A stretch of DNA of 64,000 bases from Dichetophora obliterata (taxonomy: Eukaryota > Arthropoda > Insecta > Diptera > Sciomyzidae), in contig OY986439.1 of the NCBI GenBank assembly GCA_963920525.1, forward strand, positions 212,081,500-212,145,499, given 5' to 3'. The notes below the pieces were generated by a model. That model worked only from the letters and a program-made list of their open reading frames with translations. It ran no database searches and was not told the origin of the DNA. Numbering within the stretch: the stretch's first letter is position 1; the number at the start of each line of letters is the position of its first letter. The translations under genes and the position numbers were made by a program. This document shows, one piece after another, positions 11,391 to 22,670 of the stretch.

Positions 11391-12339
11391 AATGAGGTAA
11401 TAAATTCACTTTAGTTGTGAATTATTGAAATTTAAAAATATCAATAAGCTTTTCAGTAATTTTGTTTGATTTTTAATATGTATGTTTATAACAATTTCGC
11501 ATTTTTGCCAAATCAATAAACGCACAGGCAAGAAAATAAGTGATTATTGTGTTGTCATTCAGTTCTTCGACCAATCGATTTCGTTCAAATTTTGCAAAGT
11601 AGGGTTTTATGAGTCGTGAAAATTTTATTTGACAACAGATTTTTTTAAAAAAAAGAACCATTAGAGGGCTCCAGTACACAAATGTTGGAAAATTTTAAAA
11701 AATTGAAAATGAAGGGGTATGTGTTATTTCACGAAAAAATTCCCTAGAATCCTGTTTTTGTGCTATAACAGGAAAAGACTGTACAAACATAATTTCAACA
11801 AATCGGCCCACCCTAGTTCACATTCATATAAAATAATTCATTTAAAATAAAAAAAAATGTGAATTCCTTTTTTATTTTTCAAAGTTCTATATCGCTCATC
11901 ATATTGTCTTTCCAACGAGCTTAAGATGACAAAAATAGGTAGAGATTTTATGAGCATTTTGTACGGAGGCAAACATATTCATGTGAATCAGTCTTTTACC
12001 AAGAAAAAAAAACATTTAAAATTGCCGCAATCAAGCGTATTCTTGACCAATTTCGATGCTCTTGCATTCAGTGGAAAGGTATTTTTAGGTGCAACTAGTT
12101 TTTGTAAAAAAATAAATGTTTTTATCAAAATATTGTTTAAGTAAAATTGATAAAAATACCAAATTTTTTTCATAAATTAAAGAAAAATACAAGAATTTGC
12201 TTCGCTACTCACTTCAGTTTGTATTTTATCGGTTTTATTTTTACATAGCCTTATTAAACGTTAAATTTTACTGAAAAAAGTGGATTTTATTTTTCATATT
12301 CAACAATCAATCACATGGCTGTAAAAATTCAAGTCGGAA

Positions 12340-13780
12340 AATAGATGCAAGTCGCATGTCCCAGTAGTCACGCAAGAATATATAAAAGTTTTTTCCTAAT
12401 CTAAAACACGACTTTATAAATTCAATACTACCTAGAAGTAATAATAAACACGTGGTATACTATATAAACTTCATACAATAGCTAAGGCGATAAAATTATG
12501 CTTTCTAGACTGTTTTAAAATGTGTCCCGGTAGTCACGGTGAACAGCCTGATTTTATTTCAATGCCTTTGTGTATAGTTAAATTTACTTTTCTGACCCAA
12601 AATGGAGTACTTAAAGCTTTTTTATGTCTAACTCGAGTCCAAAATGGCTGTAAAAGTGCACACTTACAGAGACACCACTATTTTAAATCCAAAGAAGATA
12701 AATGTATTAATTATTCCCTTTGACTCAATTGCAATTGCATGTTGAACCTAAAGATATGGTTGGGCCAAGTTTAAACGCAAAAGCTAATTCATGACTGCAA
12801 CTTACTCTCAATGTAAAGAAAATCTCAAAGTAAAAAAGAGGAAGACGAAGTGATAAATTGCTTTTAAAGTCGACTTCGGCCAATGAATCAGAGTTTTCGC
12901 CACATAGGAGACAAATGTGTCTTATGTCCTAGCATAATACTGTTGCGTGCTAAAATTTTACCAATCAGGAGAAAAAGTCAGCATTTTCTTTAAATAATTG
13001 TGTTAGAGGATTTATTTTGCATGGTTTACAGAAATATATATAAATAACTACATGAGTTGGGTTAAAACAAACAATAAAACTGATTAAAATAGTTTATTAT
13101 TAACACAGATTTTGTACTTGTCCCTCAAGTCACAGATACCTGTCCCAGTAGTCACAATTTGTACTTTTGTTCGCTACTTTTTCTACAAAGGTAAAGCATA
13201 CTAATTCTTTATTGAAATGGAAGCAGTAATGGAATAAGTTACAGGATTTATTTTGTATGGTTTACAGACATATTTACAAATAACTGCATTAGTTGGGTTA
13301 AAACAAATTACAATAGTAAATAAATAAAACTGACTAAAATAGTTTATTATTAACACAAATTTTGTACATGTCCCTCAAATCACAGAGACCTGTCCCAGTA
13401 GTCACAATTTGTAATATTTCCCTACTTTTTCTACAAAGGTAAAGTATTCTAATATATCTCATCAATATCTTATTACCATATTTTAATATCTTTATTAAAA
13501 TGGAAGCGTTTAGTATATGTTGTACAGCACAGTCAATGGTTTGACTAAAATTCCTCTTTGAGTGCTCAAAGTTAGATGATTAGAATTTTTTAGTGTCCCA
13601 GTATTCACAAATATTAGTAACACAAAATATAGAAACTGCTTGGCCTTTATTTTAAAAGAATATTACACAATAGCTATCTCTGTTATTTATATATATTTCA
13701 CTGTTATATAAGCTATAATGACGTCGTTATAACTCATAGTTGGGCAAATTCTGCAGTCAAATGTCCCAGTAGTCACAGTG
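12340..13780 (+). repeat. TGTCCCAGTAGTCACA box repeats, including a 240-bp duplication
   Basis: Six copies of TGTCCCAGTAGTCACA or one-to-few-base variants start near 12357, 12523, 13141, 13391, 13593 and 13762, all on the + strand. Two lie in a clear direct duplication. 13012-13205 and 13245-13450 share GGATTTATTTTG, TGGTTTACAGA, GTTGGGTTAAAACAAA, TTTATTATTAACACA and the box, at an offset of about 240-250 bp. Between other copies the sequence has diverged. No open frame of note. Confidence 0.75.
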
Positions 13781-14231
13781 GAATGCAAAAGTTTATATTT
13801 TCTAAAAATTTTTCTCAGCTCAGCTCTCCCAAAACACAAATTTGTGACAGTTATTTATTTAAGAAAACCGAAAACGAATTGAAAAAAAAACAAGATTTAT
13901 AGGTATATTTCATAGGTATCTTACGATTTGCTAGGTGACTCTATTGTCAAGTTATTTTATATTTACACAATAAGACATAAAGGCGCAGAACAAGGTTTAC
14001 TAATAGTATAATAAGATAATACGTAAAACAAACTAGTTCTAGCGACGGAGGTTTTGAACGCCTGAAAAGCTCCTTATCTACAGCCTGGTATAGAAACAAC
14101 ATCCTTCAAATTTTGAATTTAGCATTTACGACAGCAATATTATGTCATGTCAGCAACTTTTTTTAGTTTTTTTTTTTTGCAACATTTTCATGATAACTCA
14201 TTCAAAAACTTTCGCTTTATTTCCCTAACAG

Positions 14232-14389
14232 CAGCCCCCTCGACTTGGACAGCATTAGCCAGCAATCAGCGATTGCTGCTGCTGCTGCAGCAGCTGCTGC
14301 CTGCGCCAACGATCCAAATAAATTCCAGGAATTGCTGTTGGAACGCACCAAAGCCTTTGCTGTTGCCGAGGCGCTTAAGAGCAATGAAG
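14232..14389 (+). CDS. ct: homeobox protein Cut, internal exon B
   Basis: A 158-base exon. The first base completes a His codon begun in exon A, 52 codons follow, and one base (G) is left for the next exon. It starts after CCCTAACAG and ends before donor GTAAGA. The product reads SPLDLDSISQQSAI, then an Ala run, then CANDPNKFQELLLERTKAFA and VAEALKSNE. Across the exon A-B join the protein reads KKEN-H-SPLDL. This closely matches Drosophila Cut (KKEQHSPLDL and CANDPNKFQALLIERTKAL, from memory), which supports the phase and the start. A second AG three bases on (CAGCAG) could give a form lacking one Ser. Function of the segment is not known to me. Confidence 0.94.
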
Positions 14390-15058
14390 GTAAGACCGTT
14401 TTCTTTTTGTATTGCCTAATCTCTCCTTTGCCTCGCCCCCTCCCACCAAACAACCACCACTAATTCTCTGCACACTTAGCTTTCTTATCAATTTGAAATC
14501 ATTACAACAACAAAAGAATTCATAAACAAACACTCATCAACATCTTTTATATCATCATTTTATGATTTTTCAATATTAACCAATCAACAACAACAACAAC
14601 GTTTTTATTGTTGCCTGTCCTCATTGCTGCGTGTCTGTGTGTGTGTGTTTGTGAACGTGTGCGTTGTAGTGTGGGCGGCAATTTTAAAAGTGGCGCCAAA
14701 CTTTTTATTGTGCTATTGACAATATTTATATGGTTGGCTCCACTTTTTGCATGCAGCTTATCTGCTGTTGACACTGGACGTTGATGCGTTACAAAAAAAA
14801 AATGAAAGCAACAACATTGCTCACAATTGATTACTAATTGGCCGCAAAAATGCAAAAAAAAAAAGTACAAACAAATTTTGATTAATTTCTGGCGTTTTTA
14901 TTGGATGTTGTTGACCGAAATTAAAACATTGCTTGAACTACTACTATTTTCATTAAACATCTTTTTTAAACACCTCTTAAAACTATCATTTCCAAATTAA
15001 TTGCTAACAACATGAAACAAACAAAAACAACAACAATTTGTGCTGTTCTGTTCCGCAG
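14390..15058 (+). other. ct: cut intron between exons B and C (669 bp)
   Basis: Donor GTAAGA and acceptor TGTTCTGTTCCGCAG. Contents are CAA runs, a short TGTG tract near 14635 and poly-A stretches. No gene or mobile element is visible. Confidence 0.9.
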
Positions 15059-15688
15059 AGACAAGAGCTGCCAGTGTGCCAGCGGTCGAAAATATCGTCG
15101 CCGCCGATGCTGTAGCTGTAGCGGAGAAGCATGATAATGATATGATTGCTAATGTGACAGCAACAGAGGCGGCCAATGTTACCAAAATCGAAATTGAAGA
15201 CGATGAAGTCGTTGAAGCCGTTGGAAATGTTGCCGCAGCCGCCACGGCTGATGCTGAACTGCAGAACTTCTCTGAAAGTGAAGCGGACAAGCTTGCCGCT
15301 GTGCCAACCATTGATGTTGATGCGCTCGACAGTGTTACCGCAGCAGCGTCACAAAAAACCAACGAAATGAAAAACATTGTCGACGACTGCTCAGCAACAT
15401 CGGCTACATCCTCAACAACATACAAATCAAATGTTGAACATTTTGGCTCATTTCTCGGCGAAGAGCTGGTCAATTCGTACTGGCGTCGCGGTTTCGAGCT
15501 GCCCTCGGCACTAACAGCAGCAGCAGCTGCTGCATCAAGTGCCACCACAACAACAGCCTCAAAAACGCCAACAATTTTTCAAAATTTTGCGCCCAATGCC
15601 AGCAGTAATCAACAGCATCAATTTTTGCAACGTCATCAAGCCCACCAACATGCTGCCGTCCACCAGCAATCGACACCACATCTGCAAC

Positions 15689-15719
<31 letters not shown>

Positions 15720-16630
15720 TGCCTTGCAACATGCTCCCTCCTCTACTGCGCTGCTTAGTCAATTAGTTAATTCCACCTTTTCATCCTCCAATTCTTCACT
15801 CCGCACAGATGCCATGTTGCAGCAACACCATCATCATCATCATCATCAGCATCAGCAACAGCATTCACACCACCAGTTGCAGCAACAGCAGCATCACCAC
15901 CACCAGCACCAACAACATTTGTCTTCTTCATCCTCCTCGGAGCACCACGACAAATCATCGAATCATCACGACTCCTCATCGACAGCCAGCACGCCGATTC
16001 CACACGATCAGCGCTCCAACGATGAGCAGCAACATCATATGCTGCATCAGCAGCAGCAACAACATGCCTTGAATGGTGCCGCGCATCTCAACAAGTCGCT
16101 GGAAGACAACAACAATAGCCTATGCGGCACGCCCAACAACAATTTGCCACCTAACAGCGCTGCTGCTGTCGCCGCTGCTGCTCATCACATGCCGCCTGGC
16201 TTTCTGCCTGGTCTGCCATTCCAATTCCAGGAGCGTGCTCATTTCCGCTTTGCCGACGATTTGCAGCTGCCACCAGGCGCCTCAATGGCCGGACGTCTAG
16301 GCGAGTCACTCATACCCAAGGGCGATCCCATGGAAGCCAAGTTGCAAGAGATGCTGCGCTACAACATGGACAAATATGCCAATCAAGCTCTGGATACGCT
16401 GCATATATCACGTCGCGTACGTGAGCTACTCTCTGTGCACAACATTGGTCAACGACTGTTTGCCAAATATATTTTGGGTCTGTCGCAGGGCACCGTCTCC
16501 GAGCTGCTCTCCAAGCCAAAGCCATGGGACAAGCTGACCGAGAAAGGCCGTGACAGCTATCGCAAGATGCATGCCTGGGGCTGTGATGATAACGCGGTGA
16601 TGCTGCTCAAGTCGCTAATACCCAAGAAAG
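15059..16630 (+). CDS. ct: homeobox protein Cut, large exon C with CUT domain 1
   Basis: 1572 bases: two that complete a Glu codon, 523 full codons, and one base left for exon D. It lies between the acceptor CCGCAG and donor GTAAGT. Residues 1-140 are acidic and Ala-rich. Low-complexity linker follows: a Gln run near residues 209-222, a His run near 257-263, then Gln/His and Ser runs. From about residue 375 it is conserved: LPGLPFQFQ, then LPPGASMAGRLGESLIPKGD. CUT domain 1 fills about residues 425-520, with HISRRVRELLSVHNIGQRLF, LGLSQGTVSELLSKPKPWDK and KGRDSYRKMHAWGCDDNAVM. This helical domain binds DNA in the nucleus together with later CUT domains and the homeodomain. Drosophila has Ala where this protein has Gly in MHAWG, from memory. 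The minus-strand frame across 14997-15548 is a shadow of the Ala codons. Confidence 0.97.
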
Positions 16631-17749
16631 GTAAGTCACTCTGACAGTTCATGATTTTATGGCAACAAAGAAATTTTTTATATTTTTACAATAGTTTAGC
16701 AGAGCTTAGCTTAAAAGTTTTTATTGTCATGCAATGAAAAGCGGGCTTAAAATGTTTAAGTAGTTTGGTGGAAGCTAATTGCAACACTTGAATTTAGACA
16801 GCAAAGTTTTAGGACTCTGATGAGCGTAAAGGTGTGATAGTCATAGTTTTTGAGCGCAAACGTATGCAACATGTTGATAAAAAAGTTTTAATAGCGGAAA
16901 AAATTAAGTGCAGCTTCACTAAAACATGTCAAAATTAACGTGAAAATGCGCAAAAGCAAAGAAAATGTCAGAAAGCACACTAGAGTTTTGTCTACACAAC
17001 CTTGTTTTTGGGCGTATGGTAAAATTTTTGTCTAAAAAAGCACAAGCACGCTATTATATATTATTTTAATATATCATTCTCGTTAAATTAAACAAAACTT
17101 TAGCTTAATTTGTCACAAAAAAAAACTGTTTTGATTGTTAGCGTTGAAATAGTTAATTCAGCTAATTATTACAGCTATACCATAGACTTGGGTAATATAG
17201 CAGAAAAATTTGCGCTGATACACCAGCTCGAGCGCAGTTTTCTATAGCAGCAAAATGCGTTAGCGCAATTGCGCCATGAAGTGGTTTAGAATGCTATGCT
17301 TCCTGTAACAACAGGTTTTTAATGACAGCAGTAAAATTTTGAGTTTGATATCACGTTGAATTATGAGATAGCTCTTTTGAGGGTGGTGAATTGCTAAGTG
17401 CATTCAATTCTGTGGAGAAGTAAGCACAGTAGTAGGGCAATTGTTTACAATGTAACTATCCCATACCATCATTTTCGCAACAGATAACTAGCCCCATTTT
17501 TCGCCTCATACACTTTTTAGCCTAAAGTGGCTTGAGCTATTATCACTCTGTTATTTCGCTCAATTTCAAATGAACGCGATAGTTGTTAGCCAAACTTTTT
17601 TGTGAAGTGCTTTTGTCTTGTATTATTTTTAAAATAAATTGCCTTGATTGTTTATATGCAAAACTAAGTATAGACATTATGCATTTTATAATATTAATAA
17701 TAACACTGTGCGGCACGAAAATCTGTATTTCAACGTTTTTCACCAAATT
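16631..17749. other. intron start, no element seen
   Basis: AT-rich intron sequence just after exon C. No repeat, gene or RNA that I can support. Confidence 0.5.
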
Positions 17750-19116
17750 TTAATATGAGGAATCTCGTGGTAGCATCCGTTTTGCCACTTTACCGAAGAC
17801 TTTATTGGAAAATTTATTTTAATTACTCCTGATATGCACTCATTTGCATGTTAATAACTCTTGAACCAATAAGATTTACACTTTCTGTAGCAAATTCAGT
17901 TTTTTTCTGTTATTCTCTCCAACAACTTTGCTGAACAAATATATATATATATATATAAAGTCGTTTGAAATTGTTTTTAATAAGCCACATATGGGCTTAA
18001 TAAGCCACATGTGGGCAAATCCAGAGTGTCGAATGTTTCATTCGGACGCTTCTTTTAAACATTTTTAATACGATCCAGAGATATATTTGGGAAAGGTGTA
18101 TATTATCAAAATGCTATCTATTGGTATAATAAGAAAAATATTTTAAAATTTTTAATCAACTTAATTTGGAGCAAAATTTTTATTTTAAATATGCGCTCGA
18201 ACGTTTCACGAAACGAAGTCATTTTCGGACAAAGTTCATACTATGCCTAGATCTGCGAATTTATGAGCCATACAAAAATGTCGGAATACAATTTTTTTAT
18301 TAATTTAACAAGCTTTCAGAAAAGTCATACGTTGTCTTTATTAAGCGCATAGTGTGGTCACAGTAAATAATTCTATTTGTTCGGACGTTTCGCGTCGGAC
18401 GTTTCAAATCTTTCCAATGTAGTTCAATTAGGTAATTAAGTAATAAGGTAGCTAAGTAATTGGGTAATTTAGTAATTAAAAAGCACATTTAATATATTTT
18501 TCTTACCTTGCTTCAACCATTGTTTCATTATCTTTAGCCAATGCCTTCCATTTTTACTTAATCAAAAAAGTTTACGAAACATTTACTAAACATTTACGAA
18601 AAAAAAAATTATGTATTTGTGAAAAAGTGGAAACGATTTGATCATCATGGTAAATGAATTTATGTGTAAATTGCATAAATACATTAAATTAAAATGTTTC
18701 TCTTAAATAATATCATCAAATAATAAGTTTTAGTTTTTTGGTCACGGTAGTCTTTTTTGTGGAAATGCCAATATGTCTTGCCCGCTTTCAATACTTCAAA
18801 TCAAATAATGTTACTCATACGCAATGTTGTTCGAACTTTTGCGTTTGGCTTTAGGCAAGACTTTTTGTAAGACTTACTCGATAAGAGACCAACTGGAAGC
18901 AATTTTTTAATTTTTAAAAACTTTAAGCAAAGTTGTTTGCCAGAATAATAGGAAGAACTTTGCTGAAGAAACCAAAATGAAAATCCTAACGATTCAAGAG
19001 TTATCAACATGAAAATGAGTACATATCTTGATTAATTTTTGATATATCTTAATGTTGTTCTAAAATGTTCGGTAAAGTGGTAAAACAAATGTCACTACGA
19101 GATTCCTCATACCAAA
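17750..19116. mobile_element. DNA element with about 190-bp inverted ends
   Basis: The left end TATGAGGAATCTCGTGGTAG, followed by TTTTGCCACTTTACCG, is the inverted match of the right end near 19071-19112 (CGGTAAAGTGGTAAAAC, then ACGAGATTCCTCATA). Inner arm pieces also match: ATGTTAATAACTCTTGAA with TTCAAGAGTTATCAACAT, and CAACAACTTTGCT with AGCAAAGTTG. The middle carries several GGACGTTTC or GAACGTTTC phrases and an AT microsatellite at 17938-17959. No transposase remains. Confidence 0.75.
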
Positions 19117-19916
19117 ATAAAGTAAAAAATGACTAAATTATCAAATACATAAAAAAAGAGTACAAAAAAGCGAAAAGTGTAGTACTTAGCAATTGTCGTT
19201 TTCTACAATTTTATTTTGTCTCGAAAACTTGTGTGAAGTTAGCATCCGGCGAAAATAAACTGAACAGAGCTATGTTATTAACAGAGTTATGTTAGTCAAA
19301 ATTGTCTATCTAGACTGCCGTCCTATGTAAGAAAGTCACAAACGCCAAAATTCCAAAATGTAGAAAAGGGCAGATTCGGAATCATGAATGAGTTTCTGAT
19401 TTTTGTGTTAAGCTAAGATTACCCATTTTCAACTCCAGATGACTGAAAAATATAAGTAAAGTAGTCACTTCTAGTGTGTTTCTTAGAAAGATAAAAAACG
19501 TAAAAGTTAAATATCTCAAAACTACTGATATGGAGATAGGATTTTTTTACTTAGGAGGCTAGTATAAATATCTGTATTAAATATCTGAATTGGTAAATTG
19601 AAGGAAATATGTTTTACTTAATGTCATTTATATTTCGTTCAATTTACTAAATCTAACCAAAACAAATTTAAACATTCGACTGCAAAATTTTAATAGTGAA
19701 AAAACTTGAGCACTGTATATAGAAAAAATCCATACTATGCCCCCTTTTACAAAGATAAAATTAAATTTTTTTACGTTCTTTTGTGAACTTGACGAAATTT
19801 GTCAAAAATTGAATTCAATTTTATGTCTTTTTTGGCAGCTTCCTACAAAATAAAATCAAACAAATATAATAATTTTGTACTTCAATTTTACTAATAACAC
19901 AGTACGACAGTGGTTG
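19117..19916. other. intron, no element seen
   Basis: AT-rich sequence with no gene, RNA or repeat family that I recognise. Confidence 0.45.
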
Positions 19917-20620
19917 GTACGCATGAGAAATGTTAACAGAATATGAAAATAGGCTTAAAAGGTGTCTCGGCGTTTTGCTGTAGCACGTCAGAATTTTGAG
20001 AAAATCGATTTTTAAGCTTCGAAGGACCGTGGTGGTTAACTTGTAATGTAATACTATATAAAAATTTCTATAGAAACAGAATGAGTGAACCGATTTTAAT
20101 GCTTGAGCCAGTTTTGAAAAGGGAATTAAATTTGGATTTTTTTTTTAGTAAAAAATCAATTTTTTCTCTGCTAGATGGCGCTTTAATTTTCATGTTAAGT
20201 TAAAAAATAACGAAAAATTTAATGTAATCTAAATGTTATGTAAATATAATGTAAAAATACAAAAATTAATATGAAATCTTAACTATTATTTTGTGTTAAA
20301 AATTAACAACATTGTATTTTTAATGAATTTCGTATATTTTTGGTTATTTTTTAACTTTACATGAAAATTAAAGCGCCATCTAGCGGAGAAAAAATGTTTT
20401 TTAATAAGAAAAAATCCAAATTTAATTCACTCAAAATTGGCTTATACTGGGAAATTGGAAAATTTTTATACTAGTATTACATTACACTGAACCTCTACAG
20501 TCCTTCGAAGCTTAAAAATCGATTTTCTCAAAATTCTGACGTGCTACAGCAAAACGCCGAGACACGTATTTCTTTGTTTTAAGCCTATTTTCATACTCTG
20601 TTAACATTTCTCATGTGTAC
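19917..20620. mobile_element. 704-bp near-palindromic foldback element
   Basis: The left arm begins at GTACGCATGAGAAATGTTAA and the right arm ends with its complement (TTAACATTTCTCATGTGTAC). Arms of roughly 300 bp stay alignable inward through GTCTCGGCGTTTTGCTGTAG, AGAAAATCGATTTTTAAGC and the inverted pair TAGATGGCGC / GCGCCATCTA to a centre near 20270. Two deletions break the symmetry. No coding frame. A Tc1/mariner or related MITE origin is possible, but the target duplication is not clear. Confidence 0.82.
20168..20386. promoter_or_regulatory. two facing CTCF-like motifs in the palindrome arms
   Basis: CTGCTAGATGGCGC lies on the + strand at 20168-20181. CCGCTAGATGGCGC lies on the minus strand at 20373-20386. 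Both resemble the insect and vertebrate CTCF core (CC..TAG..GGCGC, from memory), and they face each other. They sit symmetrically in the element arms, so they are one ancestral site duplicated by the palindrome. Binding is unproven. The same word may simply be part of the transposon end. Confidence 0.4.
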
Positions 20621-20650
20621 TCAAAAAAAGTTGATTTTGTTGCAGTGTGT

Positions 20651-20789
20651 AATAGCTGTTTTTTTCAAAGCGAGTTATAAAAAAACGACCTCTTATTGTA
20701 TGAGAAGTCGCTTCATACTCGCTTGAATAAGCGACTTTTCAAACAATAAGAGGTCGTTTTTTACAACTCGCTTAGAAAAAACATAGCTA
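20651..20789. mobile_element. 139-bp hairpin MITE
   Basis: AGCGAGTTATAAAAAAACGA, then CCTCTTATTGT, is answered by ACAATAAGAGGTCGTTTTTT and ACAACTCGCT. A short inner pair, GAAGTCGCTT and AAGCGACTTTTC, is also inverted. The outer bases AATAGCTGTTTTT and AAAAACATAGCT extend the arms. The whole can form one nearly perfect hairpin. No coding capacity. Confidence 0.8.
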
Positions 20790-21503
20790 ATGAATTTTTA
20801 AACATAATATTTGACTAAACACAAAACAAATATGGCATGAAATACATATTATAATATAATATATGCTCATTTCGAACAAAAACCGTATGGCTATATGAGA
20901 AAATAAATGTTAGCGCTCTGCCAAATAAAGAACAAATGGAATTGCCGATACAGCTTGCATACTTGAACTGTGAAAAAGGGTGACGTATGCCCTCTGGTGG
21001 ATGAAAATGCAACTGTTTTTAGTAGCTCGGTTCAATCGATCGGTTGATCGAACGGTAAAAACTTTTTGAATTCGCCGAGAATTGTAAATTCAATTTAGCA
21101 GCAACATAACATGTGATTACAGAGATCGAACATTTCGAATTCGCCGAATGCTGCGAAAAAGATGCTAACTTCACACCAGTAGGTCTAACCAAAATGGACG
21201 AATCGCTACATAACGAGTGAAGACGAAAATGTTCGCATAAATGCAATTTAATGTTGCTGTCCAAAACAAACGCAAGTCAACTCATCGAAACTGAACGAAA
21301 TGATTTGACAAAAGGTTTTGTTCCGTAAGAACCGAACTTTTAGCGTCTCAACTCATCAACAAACAGCTGTTCAAAGTGTGCGATATTTTTTTCACTCATA
21401 GTTCACAAATGTTTATTTAATGATTAACAAAATTATAAGTACACATCAATTGGCAGCTAAAATACACTTTATTCGCAATTGATCAGCTGTTTCAGATGAG
21501 TCA
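20790..21503. other. intron with two AATTCGCCGA boxes
   Basis: No gene seen. GAATTCGCCGAGA near 21070 and GAATTCGCCGAATG near 21138 are the first members, reading left to right, of the GCGGCGAATT box family that spreads through the intron. Confidence 0.5.
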
Positions 21504-21560
21504 GAGCCCGAACAGAACCAAAGCGGATGTCGGTTGTCGGATTCGCCGTGGAACGAAATA

Positions 21561-22670
21561 TTGGGTTGGGGAAAAAGTATTCGGCGTTTTTTTAGTAAAA
21601 ATAAACAACATTTAATTTTAAAAAAAAATTATTTTATTAATGCAAATATTGTCCATTCTTTTCAACTACCTTCTGCCATTTTTGGGTTAGGACCATGATT
21701 CCTTTATTGTTAAATTACGGGCTTTTATCGTTTAAAAACTGACGCAGGTGGTTTTCGCAGTCATCTTTTGAGGTTAATTGCTTCCCAGCAAGGGAGTGTT
21801 GAAGAGATCGTACCAAATGGTAATCTTACGGTGCAATGTCAGGACTTAACGGTGTATGCATCAAAAATTTCCAGTTAAATTCTTTAAGTTTTTGTCGGGT
21901 CAATAAAAATGTGTGTGGCACAGCATCACCTTTCTTGTCGTCAATCCCGGCTTTGACACCGTTCTTGGAGCTTCACCTTTTTCGACCAAGACCGTTTTCG
22001 AACAATATTATCGTACGTGATCTATTTTTCATCACCTGTTACCATACGTTTCAAAAATGGCTCGATTTCGTTTCGTTTTAGTAGCGAATCGCAGATAGAA
22101 ATTCGGTCCATTACATTTTTTTGCACTAAGTTCTTGAGGCACCCAAACATCAGGCTTTTTTTTTAAAACCAACTTTCTTCTAATGGCTTAAAACTGTTTT
22201 TTGGTCGATCTTCAGTTCCTTAGGTGATGTCGTGGCTGCTCACATGACGGTTTTCTTGAACCTTATCCATTATTTCATCGACTTTTTCGGTGATGGGCCG
22301 ACCAGAGCGAGGAGCATCTTTGACTTCAAAATTTCCAGAACGAAATCGAGCGAACCATTTTCTTGCAATATTGATTGGGATAGAGTACCTTCACCATAAA
22401 CGTCACAAATCTTTTCACATGCCTGTGACACATTTTTCCCTTTATCGTTGTAAAAATGTAAAATATGACGTATTTTTTCTGAAATTTTACTCATCTTTGC
22501 TTTGCAATAATTTTTTACACGATGCACCAATATCAGCAAAATGATCACAAATAGTCAGCTGATTTGTCTTCTGTTAAGAGAAAAAAATAGATGCAGCTTA
22601 CCGTTTCAATGTTGTGACACTTTGAAATCAAGCAAACACGAAAACGCCGAATACTTTTTCCCCAACCCAA
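21561..22670 (-). mobile_element. mariner transposon, internally deleted and inactive
   Basis: The ends are inverted copies: TTGGGTTGGGGAAAAAGTAT then TCGGCG at 21561, complemented at 22645-22670. TA flanks both sides, as expected for a mariner target duplication. The transposase lies on the minus strand from an ATG at 22494 to a stop at 21637-21639. It starts MSKISEKIRHILHFYNDKGK and ends in NGQYLH, as in mariners of the group that includes the SETMAR transposase domain. Full-length elements are about 1.3 kb; this one is 1110 bp. Confidence 0.92.
21637..22494 (-). pseudogene. mariner transposase pseudogene
   Basis: It encoded a DDD-type cut-and-paste transposase. The N-terminal helix-turn-helix region is readable for about 40 residues, then the frame shifts near 22370. 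In another frame KWFARFRSGNFEVKDAPRSG is recognisable, followed by stops. The first catalytic Asp motif survives as VTGDEK, but the usual following Trp is a stop. About 60 residues are deleted after VMLC, removing the HQDNARPH motif with the second Asp. The last Asp region is left as SPDIAP-stop-DYHL. The protein cannot be made or act. Confidence 0.9.

Larger units (their letters stand above)
8986..14231 (+). other. ct: cut intron between exons A and B (5.2 kb)
   Basis: Donor GTGAGT at 8986 and acceptor CCCTAACAG ending at 14231. It is filled mainly with repeats listed separately (9013-9836, 10022-10445, 10519-10955, 10989-11390, 12340-13780). Stretches 11391-12339 and 13781-14231 are AT-rich with nothing I can name. 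Open frames inside are short and unrelated to known proteins. Confidence 0.85.

Noticed and set aside
14997..15548. 183-codon minus-strand frame opposite exon C
   Set aside because: It is the antisense of Ala/Gln-rich cut codons, with Ala and Ser runs only. No domain, and phase-consistent coding is on the + strand.
22270..22548. Active transposase gene
   Set aside because: Frameshift, several stops and a deletion that removes the second catalytic Asp show the mariner is dead.
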